This document shows, in pieces, positions 1 through 6,489 of a DNA stretch of 9,693 nucleotides. Origin of the DNA: CAYNFH01 sp964396385 (lineage in GTDB: Bacteria > Armatimonadota > Chthonomonadetes > Chthonomonadales > CAJBBX01); assembly GCA_964396385.1 (NCBI GenBank), contig CAYNFH010000234.1, positions 1 through 9,693 on the forward strand. The letters run 5' to 3'. The position numbers and the translations under genes were made by a program. Under the pieces are notes generated by a model, which saw nothing but the letters and a program-made list of their open reading frames with translations, was not told where the DNA came from and searched no databases. Each line of letters opens with the position of its first letter. Positions within the stretch are counted from its first letter, which is position 1.

Positions 1-647
1 CCGGAGTGACGGTCACGGATGACCTGGGCGTGTTGCTGCAGGCGAGAAAGTCTGACGTGCTCGTCGATTTCACGGTCGCCGAAAGCGCGGCGCGCAACAT
101 CGAGGTCGCCCTGGCGGCCGGGACGGCGGCGGTGGTCGGGACCACGGGCATTCCGAACGATGCCCTGGAGCGGCTGGGGGAGCTGGCGGAGGAGAAGGGG
201 ATCGGTCTTCTGGTCGCGCCGAACTTTGCCATCGGCGCCGTGCTGATGATGCGATTCGCGGCGGAGGCCGCCCGGTACCTGCCGGACGCGGAGATCATCG
301 AGCTCCACCACGAGCAGAAGGTAGACGCCCCGTCCGGCACCGCCATGCTCACGGCGAAGATGATCGCGGAGGCCCGGCAGACCGCGCCCGCTGCCGAGCC
401 GTCTGGAGCGGTGGAGAAGGCCGAGGGAGCGCGCGGAGCCTGCGTTGAGGATGTTCGCGTACACAGCGTCCGGCTGCCGGGCCACGTGGCGCACCAGCAG
501 GTCATCTTCGGCGGGCCTGGACAGACCCTCACCATCCGCCACGACTCCATGGACCGCAAGAGCTTCATGCCCGGCGTGCTCCTGGCGGTGCGGCGCGCCC
601 GGGAGCTGCGGGGGCTGGTGGTAGGGCTGGAGAACGTGCTGGAATAG
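1..647 (+). CDS. dapB: 4-hydroxy-tetrahydrodipicolinate reductase, 3' part (5' end outside window)
   Basis: DapB reduces 4-hydroxy-tetrahydrodipicolinate with NAD(P)H in the cytoplasmic diaminopimelate/lysine pathway. The frame is open from base 3, so the GTG at 6 is an internal codon and not the real start. The N-terminal glycine-rich nucleotide-binding loop lies upstream of the window. About 214 residues are visible, against roughly 270 for the whole family. Counting from the GTG at 6, the visible motifs are VDFT (20-23), VVGTTG (43-48), APNFAIG (71-77) and the family signature ELHHEQKVDAPSGTA (99-113). That signature carries the catalytic His pair region (101-102), Lys105 and the substrate-binding SGTA. 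The stop is TAG at 645-647. No downstream partner follows on this strand; the next gene is convergent, so dapB is the last gene of whatever transcript it belongs to. Identification is firm from the signature motif. Confidence 0.96.
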   Translation, partial: GVTVTDDLGVLLQARKSDVLVDFTVAESAARNIEVALAAGTAAVVGTTGIPNDALERLGELAEEKGIGLLVAPNFAIGAVLMMRFAAEAARYLPDAEIIELHHEQKVDAPSGTAMLTAKMIAEARQTAPAAEPSGAVEKAEGARGACVEDVRVHSVRLPGHVAHQQVIFGGPGQTLTIRHDSMDRKSFMPGVLLAVRRARELRGLVVGLENVLE

Positions 648-703
648 CGTAAGTCACAGCCCCACAGCTGCGTTCATGTGGCGCCCGATGATGGCACGCG
701 CAG

Positions 704-735
704 GAACGCCCGGGCGTGAGAAAGCTCGGGCGTTC
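704..735. terminator. Hairpin between convergent dapB and propeller gene
   Basis: A 12-bp stem pairs 704-715 with 724-735 (one G-T wobble) around the 8-base loop GTGAGAAA. It lies in the 107-bp gap between two convergent stop codons (647 and 757), so it could serve both strands. Neither side has a clear T-run, so it is terminator-like by position and stem strength only. Confidence 0.6.
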
Positions 736-754
736 GGAGACTGTGATATTCTGC

Positions 755-1729
755 CTATAAAGTACCCAGGGTCATCCAGACGGGCTGAACCATATCGCTT
801 GAGCTCGTGGAATCGATGAATGAGCCGGAGTTACCGTCGAACCGCAGCACCTTGTTGGAACCCATGCTGGAGACCAGAAGGTTTCCGTTTGGATCAAACA
901 CGAGGCCAACGGCAAGAGACAATCCGGCAGCGCCACTTGGCACGAAGACTGCGCCGGACTGCCCGTCTGCCGGGAAGGGATTTCCGGTAGTCCCATCGTA
1001 GCGCATCACGGCGCCGTTCGTGTAGCTTGCAACGTACAGATTGCCGTCCGGGCCAAAGCTGAGCATGTGCGGCCTATCGAGCCCGCCCCCGGTAGCAAAT
1101 GTGCCGAGGAACGCTCCGGAGGTGCCGTCAAACTGGAGGACGCTGCCTCCAGCACCGTCGCACTGCGGGATGTTGGACAAATAGAGGTTCCCGTCTCCGG
1201 GGAAGATAAGGCCGCGCGGAATTATCGGGCCCGCCGACCCGGGTGCGATGAAGTTGTCGATGAACGCACCCGTCGTGCCGTCATACCGGTTGACGCCGCC
1301 GGAACTGTCCCCGTAGACGACGTATAGATTGCCGTCTGGACCGAAGGTTAGGTCGTAGGGCTTGACCAGTCCGCCGCTACCGGCAGTTACAAACTGCGAC
1401 AGGAACGCGCCGGTAGTGCCGTCGTATTGGAGCACCTGATTGCTGTCCCGGCTCGATACATAGAGGTTCCCGTCCGGTCCTACCGTCACGCCCGTCGCAA
1501 TGCTGAGCCCTCCGCTGCCGTTTACTACGAATGTCGCCCCGGTCTGTCCAGGAGCCGGGAGAGGCACTCCAGTAAGAGCGTCGTAGCGGAGGACTGCGTT
1601 CTGGGAGCTAACGAACAGCACTGTCGTCTGCGCGATCGCTCTGGGCTCCATTCCGATGAGCAACCAAAGGGTACCAGCGAGCATCATAGCGAACCACAGC
1701 AAACTTAAAGCGCGGTTGGTCCTAAACAC
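755..1729 (-). CDS. Exported six-bladed NHL/SMP-30-like beta-propeller protein
   Basis: A predicted extracytoplasmic repeat protein of 324 residues. I place the start at the GTG at 1729 because AAAGGAG (1737-1743) sits 7 nt upstream of it; the frame is open further, to 1792. Residues 1-33 form a signal peptide: basic MFRTNR, a hydrophobic stretch, then AIA before Gln34. The rest is about six repeats of the pattern hydrophobic-GPDGNLYV...VLxYDGTTGAF, with the DGNLYV core clearly seen in blades 2 to 5. Blade 1 is represented by VLFVSSQ...VLRYDALTG and the last by DPNGNLLV. The C-terminal strand PVWMTLGTL could close the ring against the first blade. NHL/gluconolactonase-like propellers include binding proteins and lactonases. 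I see no catalytic signature and no PEP-CTERM or other sorting signal, so function is unknown. It stands alone on its strand, divergent from the glycosylase gene. Confidence 0.85.
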   Translation of the reverse strand: MFRTNRALSLLWFAMMLAGTLWLLIGMEPRAIAQTTVLFVSSQNAVLRYDALTGVPLPAPGQTGATFVVNGSGGLSIATGVTVGPDGNLYVSSRDSNQVLQYDGTTGAFLSQFVTAGSGGLVKPYDLTFGPDGNLYVVYGDSSGGVNRYDGTTGAFIDNFIAPGSAGPIIPRGLIFPGDGNLYLSNIPQCDGAGGSVLQFDGTSGAFLGTFATGGGLDRPHMLSFGPDGNLYVASYTNGAVMRYDGTTGNPFPADGQSGAVFVPSGAAGLSLAVGLVFDPNGNLLVSSMGSNKVLRFDGNSGSFIDSTSSSDMVQPVWMTLGTL

Positions 1730-1756
1730 AATGTTGCTCCTTTCGCCTCGGTGAAC

Positions 1757-2392
1757 ATGCGCTGTCCGGCAACAAATACGGATGGGCAGCAAAGTGATAG
1801 ACGCTCCGTGTCTTCGCAGACCATAGGATGTTTTCCTGCGAAGACGAGTCTCTACCTACCGGAGGCGGCCGAGCCGCTGCTCCCGGACATTCTTGGGCAT
1901 AACCTGGATGTTGTGTTTGTAGGGGCCGCGCCGAGCATCGCCGCCGCGACCACGGGCCACTATTACGCGGGCGGACGAAACCGCTTTTGGCACCTCTTGC
2001 ACCTAGCCGGCTTTACTCCGTATCTGTTACAGGCAGAGGAGGATAAGACGGTGCTCCAGTACGGCATCGGTCTGACCGCAATCCTGCCTGGCCTCATCTC
2101 GACGGCTAACGCCTTGCTGCCGGCGCCCACCGAGGCGGAGCGGACCGCCCTTCGGAACAGGGTGCTGAGCTTTGCGCCGCGCGTCGTCTGCTACAACGGG
2201 AAGGACGTGTACCGGATGTGCACGGGCGAGCCGGAGTGCGCCTGGGGCGTTCAGCGGGAGCGGCTCGGCTCCTCTTGGCAGTACGTGGTCCACAGCACCA
2301 GCGGGCGCGCCGATGGATGGGGCGCTGACCGGCTGTACCTCTTCCGCGACCTCAAACGCCTCCTGGAAGCGGAGCGTCCTTTTGGAAGTTGA
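1757..2392 (+). CDS. Mug/TDG-like mismatch-specific DNA glycosylase (uracil-DNA glycosylase superfamily)
   Basis: A base-excision repair enzyme of the uracil-DNA glycosylase fold. The domain starts at LPDILGHNLDVVFVG and continues through TTGHYYAGGRNRFWHLLHLAGFTP, GIGLT and the C-terminal loop VVHSTSGRADGW. This order matches E. coli Mug (VVFCGINPG, NRFW, AGFT, NPSGLSR). Motif 1 reads GAAPS instead of GINPG, so the Asn that activates water in Mug/TDG is replaced by Ala. Motif 2, HSTSGRA, resembles the TDG/Mug intercalation loop. The start is unresolved: GTG 1751, ATG 1757 (listed) and GTG 1808 are all in frame, and none has a good ribosome-binding site. GTG 1808 leaves more room for divergent promoters and would give a 194-residue protein, closer to the domain boundary, and codons before 1808 have poor third-position GC. 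The stop is TGA 2390-2392. Superfamily assignment is strong; substrate (uracil, hypoxanthine or other) is not predictable. Confidence 0.85.
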   Translation: MRCPATNTDGQQSDRRSVSSQTIGCFPAKTSLYLPEAAEPLLPDILGHNLDVVFVGAAPSIAAATTGHYYAGGRNRFWHLLHLAGFTPYLLQAEEDKTVLQYGIGLTAILPGLISTANALLPAPTEAERTALRNRVLSFAPRVVCYNGKDVYRMCTGEPECAWGVQRERLGSSWQYVVHSTSGRADGWGADRLYLFRDLKRLLEAERPFGS

Positions 2393-2417
2393 CGCCCTGG
2401 TAAAGCTGCCGTATAAT
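2389..2417 (+). promoter_or_regulatory. Near-consensus sigma-70-type promoter
   Basis: TTGACG (2389-2394), a 17-base spacer and TATAAT (2412-2417) give 11 of 12 consensus positions. The -35 box contains the TGA stop codon of the glycosylase gene. Transcription should start near 2424, about 220 nt before the metallopeptidase ATG at 2645. Confidence 0.8.
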
Positions 2418-2423
2418 CAATTG

Positions 2424-2644
2424 AGAGCGCGCGCTACGCGCGGCTGCCTCTGCTCTTGATGGCAGATCCTCCTGCTGATTTCGCATAGCAGTCCGTTACG
2501 TTGTAGAAGAGTTCATCGCCGAATCCTTCCTGCGGTTCTGCCTGCCCAGTCGTAAAGTCCCGCGACGGTCTTTCCGATAATGGAGTTGCCTGCCCGGCCG
2601 ATTGTCCGGAGCGGCCCTATTTCGAAGACCTTCGGGGAGCTCTT
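2424..2644 (+). other. Long structured 5' leader or small RNA region ahead of the metallopeptidase
   Basis: No credible ORF fills this stretch. It contains several local stems: 2426-2445 (8 bp with G2429 bulged, loop TAC); 2472-2477 with 2486-2491 (CTGCT/AGCAG plus one G-T pair); and 2596-2600 with 2612-2616 (GGCCG/CGGCC). The 3' end provides the ribosome-binding site GGGGAG about 5 nt before ATG 2645. It may be a regulatory leader or may contain a discrete small RNA. I do not recognise a riboswitch, 6S, SRP or RNase P core motif in it. The extent is inferred from the promoter and the next start codon. Confidence 0.45.
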
Positions 2645-3304
2645 ATGGCCAAATCACGCCGCGTGCGCCACGGCTTTGTGCGCGCGAGCCTGACACATTC
2701 GCTCATCGCCCTCACGGCGCTCGCCGGCGCCCTCTATCCCGCGCACGCGGTGCTCAAGGTCTCTACCGAGGCGCCGCGCGCCGCACTCTGGCAGCAGCTC
2801 TACGACCACATGCCCACCTGGTGGAAGAGCAAGCACACCGTCGTCCTCCGGGAAGTTACCGACGAGGAGATGGACCGCCTCGTGGCGGAGGATCAGCACC
2901 GCAGCCCGTCTTCGCTTCAAGACGACGATTCCGTGGTAGACGGCTACTACCAGTGCGCCGGCGACGACGGCAGCATCCCCGTCATCACGCTACGCCGCAC
3001 CTTGCGCGCGGATGCGGCGGAGCTTGTGTTCACCCATGAGTACGGCCACTTTGTCTGGGATGAGAAGCTGACCGCGGACGAGCGCGGGGAGTACCGTCGG
3101 CTTTGGGTACACCAGCGCCGAGCGCACCATCTGGTCACGGAGTATGCGGCGGACTCCCCGGAGGAAGGCTTTGCGGAAGCGTACGCTTACTTTATCCGGC
3201 GGCCGGCCATCCTGGAGCGCCGGGACGAGGATTCGTACAAGTATTTCCAGACGGTGACGGACCGTCTCCGTACCGCCCAGGGCACCGCTACGAAGGATCA
3301 TTAG
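2645..3304 (+). CDS. Exported zinc metallopeptidase, anthrax lethal factor-like catalytic domain
   Basis: A predicted exported endopeptidase of 219 residues. Residues 1-35 are a signal peptide: basic MAKSRRVRHGFVR, a hydrophobic stretch from about 20 to 31, and AHA before Val36. The zinc site HEYGH is at 131-135 (His131, catalytic Glu132, His135). Downstream, EYAADSPEEGFAEAYAYF (166-183) places Tyr167 seven residues before Glu174, the same spacing as Tyr728 and the zinc-ligand Glu735 of anthrax lethal factor (SYGRTNEAEFFAE). This points to the ATLF/Pro-Pro endopeptidase type of catalytic domain without any accessory domain. The start has a good GGGGAG site 5 nt upstream. It is transcribed from its own strong promoter after a long leader and has no operon partner. 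Peptidase assignment is strong; the exact family is inferred by eye from motif spacing, and the substrate is unknown. Confidence 0.83.
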   Translation: MAKSRRVRHGFVRASLTHSLIALTALAGALYPAHAVLKVSTEAPRAALWQQLYDHMPTWWKSKHTVVLREVTDEEMDRLVAEDQHRSPSSLQDDDSVVDGYYQCAGDDGSIPVITLRRTLRADAAELVFTHEYGHFVWDEKLTADERGEYRRLWVHQRRAHHLVTEYAADSPEEGFAEAYAYFIRRPAILERRDEDSYKYFQTVTDRLRTAQGTATKDH

Positions 3305-3353
3305 GCGCGTCCGGGCGCGATTTGATGGCCGTACATTTCTGAGTAGCGGCCGA

Positions 3354-3458
3354 ATTCCGAGTGCTCCCGCAAGATTCCGAAGGCTCTGCCCTCGTGCTCC
3401 CGCACATTCCGAGGGCTCCCGCGGCCCTGTTCCGAGGGCTCTGCCCTCGTACTCCCGC
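3354..3458. repeat. Short-long-short-long degenerate tandem repeat array with internal hairpins
   Basis: Four copies begin with (A)TTCCGA and end with CTCCCGC: 3354-3370 (short), 3374-3403 (long), 3406-3422 (short) and 3430-3458 (long). The long copies carry an extra segment containing GGGCTCTGCCCTC; in the last copy GAGGGC TCT GCCCTC forms a perfect 6-bp hairpin. The array lies in the 421-bp gap between the convergent metallopeptidase and L25 genes. Confidence 0.7.
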
Positions 3459-3484
3459 TGAGGGGGCTTCATTCGCCCCCTCAG
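3458..3484. terminator. Perfect 10-bp hairpin between convergent genes
   Basis: CTGAGGGGGC (3458-3467) pairs perfectly with GCCCCCTCAG (3475-3484) around the 7-base loop TTCATTC. It immediately follows the tandem array. Position between two convergent genes fits a bidirectional terminator, but no T-run follows on either strand, so it may instead belong to the repeat family. Confidence 0.5.
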
Positions 3485-3563
3485 TCTCCCCTCATAACGA
3501 GCCGCTGCGCGGGCTTCGCAGGCATTGCCGGAACCGCGACCGTCCCTGCGGGACAGTTCCCGC

Positions 3564-3660
3564 GGGCCGGCTGCTGCCCCGCGTTTGGCGTTGCTGCCGG
3601 AATGCAGCTTGGCTGGATTATAGAAGGCTCCTGAGGCCCGGCTGCTGCCCGCGTGTGGCG
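3564..3660. repeat. Direct repeat pair, about 26 bp, GGCC(C)GGCTGCTGCCC type
   Basis: The segment at 3564-3590 and that at 3635-3660 share GGCTGCTGCCC followed by GCGTKTGGCG, with single-base indels on either side. They are about 70 bp apart. The remainder of the 3485-3725 gap shows small GC-rich stems (for example GTCCC/GGGAC at 3542-3554, loop TGC) and no credible ORF. Confidence 0.55.
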
Positions 3661-3725
3661 GGGCCAGACGCGACGCGGGAGCTTGTCAAGTAGGGACAAC
3701 ATCTCTCGCGAGTCTGCTCTCGGCT

Positions 3726-4358
3726 CTACTCCGAGGGCTGACCGCTCTCCGCGGGAGGTTCGCCCTCCTCGGCGGCCTGCTCCTCCACCTCTTCCACGGC
3801 TTTGCGCGCGGTGGTCAGTGCCGCCAGCACCGTGTCTGGCGCGGTCAGGACCTCGTACTTGTCGGAATGGGCCAGGTCCGCCACGCGCAGCGGATGGGCA
3901 TGGTCGATGCCGGAGATATCCACCGCAATATGCGGAGGCAGGTTCGCCGGAAGCGCCTGCACCTCCAGCTCCGCCGTAGGATGCTCTATCACGGCAGTGC
4001 CTTCGCGCACCTCCGCGGGCTCCCCGGTGAGCACCACGGGCACGTGCGCCTTCACCTGCTCATCCTGCGCTACCCGCTGGAACGTCACCTGGAGAAGGTG
4101 GTGGCTAACTGGATCGCGCTGGATGTCGTGTACCAGCACTGTGTGGCGCTGCTGGCCGCCAGAGACCACCAGGTCGATCACCATCGCCTGGCCGTGCTTC
4201 CGGATGTGCTCCTCCAGCGGCTTGAGCTCCTGCTGGTAGTGCAGCGTCGGCTCGCCCCGGTGCTGGACGGAGACAGGTATATAGCCGGTGCGGCGGAGCC
4301 GCTTCACGTCGCCCTTGGTGCGCGTCTGGATGGGCTCCGCGGTGAGCTGTACAGGCAT
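3726..4358 (-). CDS. rplY: 50S ribosomal protein L25 / general stress protein Ctc
   Basis: A 5S-rRNA-binding protein of the large ribosomal subunit, in the two-domain TL5/CTC form (210 residues). Residues 1 to about 90 form the L25 N-terminal beta-barrel (MPVQLTAEPIQTRTKGDVKRLRRTGYIPV). Residues from about 95 to 185 are the C-terminal beta domain, with LPANLPPHIAVDISG typical of it. The tail from about 188 is rich in Glu and low in complexity, as is common in CTC proteins. AAGGAG lies 7 nt before ATG 4358. The region that usually reads 'IPAVLYG' reads IPVSVQHRG, so a commonly conserved turn is altered. The usual neighbours prs and pth are absent. It is divergent from the glycoside hydrolase, with 81 bp between start codons. 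The symbol ctc is also used for this long form. Confidence 0.93.
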   Translation of the reverse strand: MPVQLTAEPIQTRTKGDVKRLRRTGYIPVSVQHRGEPTLHYQQELKPLEEHIRKHGQAMVIDLVVSGGQQRHTVLVHDIQRDPVSHHLLQVTFQRVAQDEQVKAHVPVVLTGEPAEVREGTAVIEHPTAELEVQALPANLPPHIAVDISGIDHAHPLRVADLAHSDKYEVLTAPDTVLAALTTARKAVEEVEEQAAEEGEPPAESGQPSE

Positions 4359-4380
4359 AGGTTCACTCCTTCCGCTACCC

Positions 4381-4386
4381 TATAAT
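4381..4386 (+). promoter_or_regulatory. Possible -10 box (TATAAT) in the L25/glycoside hydrolase divergent gap
   Basis: A perfect TATAAT lies 53 bp before the GTG at 4440, but no good -35 hexamer is found 15-19 bp upstream (TAGGTT at 17 bp). The same short gap must also hold the L25 promoter; on the minus strand CTGACA-N17-TAGGGT is a weak candidate. Confidence 0.35.
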
Positions 4387-4439
4387 GCGGGTATTCTGGT
4401 GTCAGCATACCCGAACGCCGATCTTTGGGAGGACGCGCC

Positions 4440-6416
4440 GTGGCTGAGATACCCCCTCTGCGATTTCGCCAGGTCCACCTGGACTTCCATACGTCACCCC
4501 TGATCCTGGACGTGGCGCGGGACTTCGATGCGGACGCGTTCGGCGAGACCATTGCCCGGGCGCACGTGGACAGCGTTACCTGCTTTGCCAAGTGCCACCA
4601 CGGTATGTGCTACTTCGACACGAAGGTGGGACCGCGCCACCCCTCGCTGGCCTTTGACTTGCTCGGGGCGCAGATCGAGGCGCTCCACAAGCGCGATATC
4701 CGGGCACCGATCTATCTCACATGCGTCTGGGACAACTACATGGCGGAGCAGCACCCGGACTGGCGGCAGCGCAACCAGGTCGGCTCGTTCGTGGGTGCCA
4801 AGGAAGGAGAGCCGGGCTGGCGCTGGATCTGCCTGAACAGTCCCTACCTGGACTACCAGGAAGCGCAGACCCGGGAGCTGCTGGCACAGTATGAGTGCGA
4901 CGGGTTCTTCTACGACATCGTCTTTCAGAACGACCCCGGCTGCTGGTGCGAGCGATGCCAGGCTTCCATGCGCAAGCTGGGGCTGGACCCGGACAGCGAC
5001 TCCGACCAGCGGACCCACTCCCAGCAGGTCATCGAAAGCTTCATGAGCCGCCTGAGCGGGCTCATCCGTTCGGAACGGCCTGATGCCACGATCTTCTACA
5101 ACGGCCGTGTTCGCCAGGGCATGGGCCACGAGGCGCAGTGGATGACCCACGCGGAGATCGAGGCACTGCCGACGGGCGGATGGGGCTACGCCTACTTCCC
5201 GTTCTGGGTGCGCTATGCCCGCCACTTCGACCTGCCTACCATGGGCATGACCGGCCGCTTCCACCGCTCCTGGGCCGACTTCGGCGGCCTCAAAGCGCCC
5301 GCAGCACTCAAGTTTGAGTGTGGGGGCATGCTCGCGAATGGGTCCGTCTGCTCCATAGGAGACCAGCTTCACCCCCGCGGGGCGCTGGATGCAGCCGTCT
5401 ACGAGGTCATCGGCGAGACCTACGCGGACGTAGAGGCGAAGGAGCCCTGGTGCCGGGATGCCGAACCGCAGACCGACGTAGCCCTGGTCCTGGTGGAGCG
5501 CGCGAACCATAAGACAGTGCGGAACGACAGCGACGAAGGCGCCGTGAAGATGCTGCTGGAGCTGCACCACCAGTTCGACGTGCTGGATGCAGATGCCGAC
5601 TGGAGCGGTTACAGCGCCCTCGTCATGGCGGACCGCGGTCGGCCCAATATAGTACTCACCGAGCGCCTGCGCCGATACTTGCGGGATGGCGGAAAGCTGC
5701 TCCTCAGTCACGAGGCGCTGTTAGACCCCGATGCGCGGGAGTTTGCACTGGCGGACGAGATGGGGGTTCAGTACGCGGGACCGGCGGAGTATGAGCCGAG
5801 CTTCTTCCGTCTCCGACCCAACTTCCGGCACGGGGTACGTGACTTTGAGTGGGTCCTGATGGGTCCGGGCTCTTACGTCCGACCCGGCCCGACCACCGAC
5901 ATGCTGGCGGACGTGTATGGTTCCTACTTCAACCGGACCGGCGAGCACTTCACATCCCATAGCTATTCGCCGCGGACAGACCCTGCCGGATATCCCGCCG
6001 TAACCTGGTACGGGAATGTCGTCTATATCTACGGATCGGTCTTTCAGGCGTACCAGTCCCAGGGCGACACGGTGTACCGCCGCCTGGTGGGGAACGCGCT
6101 GGACCTGCTCCTACCCCAGCGGATGGTGACGACGGACGCTCCCGCCACCACGGAGGTGACGGTGACCAGGCAGGAGGACAGGTCGATGGTGCACCTGGTG
6201 AGCTACCATGCTGGCCGGCGGGGAGCCCACGTGGAGGTGATTGAGGATGTGGTGCCGCTGCGGGAGGTGAAGCTCTCTCTGCGGCTCCCGCGCGCGCCCT
6301 CGAAAGCCTATACCGCGCCGGACCGTCAACCTCTTGCGGTGGACTATTTCGAGGGCGCCGCACGTGTGGTCATCCCCGAGGTCCGGGAGCACGCCATCGT
6401 CGTCTTCGAGGACTGA
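4440..6416 (+). CDS. Putative glycoside hydrolase, GHL6-type catalytic barrel with beta-galactosidase trimerisation-like domain
   Basis: A likely carbohydrate-active enzyme of 658 residues with no signal peptide, so probably cytoplasmic. I place the start at GTG 4440 because GGGAGG (4427-4432) lies 7 nt before it; a TTG at 4425 would sit upstream of that site. Residues 7 to about 330 look like a (beta/alpha)8 barrel: RQVHLDFHTSP, VDSVTCFAKCHHGMCYF, APIYLTCVWDNYM, LNSPYLDYQ, and YECDGFFYDIVF, where Asp154 or Asp159 is a plausible catalytic residue. A Cys cluster CWCERC (168-173) follows, then IFYNGR (218-223). Residues from about 345 to 560 resemble the glutamine-amidotransferase-like trimerisation domain (TDVALVLVE, DGGKLLLSHEALL). 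This architecture matches proteins annotated as hypothetical glycosyl hydrolase 6, some related to GH151 alpha-L-fucosidases. Specificity is not predictable by eye. Confidence 0.82.
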   Translation: MAEIPPLRFRQVHLDFHTSPLILDVARDFDADAFGETIARAHVDSVTCFAKCHHGMCYFDTKVGPRHPSLAFDLLGAQIEALHKRDIRAPIYLTCVWDNYMAEQHPDWRQRNQVGSFVGAKEGEPGWRWICLNSPYLDYQEAQTRELLAQYECDGFFYDIVFQNDPGCWCERCQASMRKLGLDPDSDSDQRTHSQQVIESFMSRLSGLIRSERPDATIFYNGRVRQGMGHEAQWMTHAEIEALPTGGWGYAYFPFWVRYARHFDLPTMGMTGRFHRSWADFGGLKAPAALKFECGGMLANGSVCSIGDQLHPRGALDAAVYEVIGETYADVEAKEPWCRDAEPQTDVALVLVERANHKTVRNDSDEGAVKMLLELHHQFDVLDADADWSGYSALVMADRGRPNIVLTERLRRYLRDGGKLLLSHEALLDPDAREFALADEMGVQYAGPAEYEPSFFRLRPNFRHGVRDFEWVLMGPGSYVRPGPTTDMLADVYGSYFNRTGEHFTSHSYSPRTDPAGYPAVTWYGNVVYIYGSVFQAYQSQGDTVYRRLVGNALDLLLPQRMVTTDAPATTEVTVTRQEDRSMVHLVSYHAGRRGAHVEVIEDVVPLREVKLSLRLPRAPSKAYTAPDRQPLAVDYFEGAARVVIPEVREHAIVVFED

Positions 6417-6452
6417 ATCGACATACGGCGAGAATCGGCAGAGACTAACACG

Positions 6453-6458
6453 TATAAT
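6453..6458 (+). promoter_or_regulatory. Possible -10 box ahead of the thioredoxin-like gene
   Basis: A perfect TATAAT lies 31 bp before ATG 6490, in the 73-bp gap after the glycoside hydrolase stop. No -35 match is visible at the right distance (TCGACA at 6418-6423 is 29 bp away), so the gene may also be read from upstream. Confidence 0.4.
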
Positions 6459-6489
6459 GGATACACCATTCCTACGAGAGGAGGAAACG

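Noticed and set aside
6..647. Complete dapB starting at the GTG at position 6
   Set aside because: The frame is open to the window edge and the nucleotide-binding N-terminus is missing, so this GTG is an internal valine codon.
2424..2644. 6S RNA, SRP RNA, RNase P RNA, tmRNA or tRNA in the leader
   Set aside because: None of the conserved cores (for example the GGAAGCAGCC-type SRP loop, or the T-loop GGTTCGA of tRNAs) is visible, and the ends do not pair into one long rod as in 6S.
3354..3660. CRISPR array
   Set aside because: The repeats are short, of two alternating lengths and separated by only a few bases; there are no uniform spacers and no cas genes.
4494..5711. A 405-codon open frame on the minus strand inside the glycoside hydrolase gene
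   Set aside because: It is antisense to a well-supported gene in GC-rich DNA, has no recognisable domain, and its His/Val/Arg-rich composition is typical of a shadow frame.
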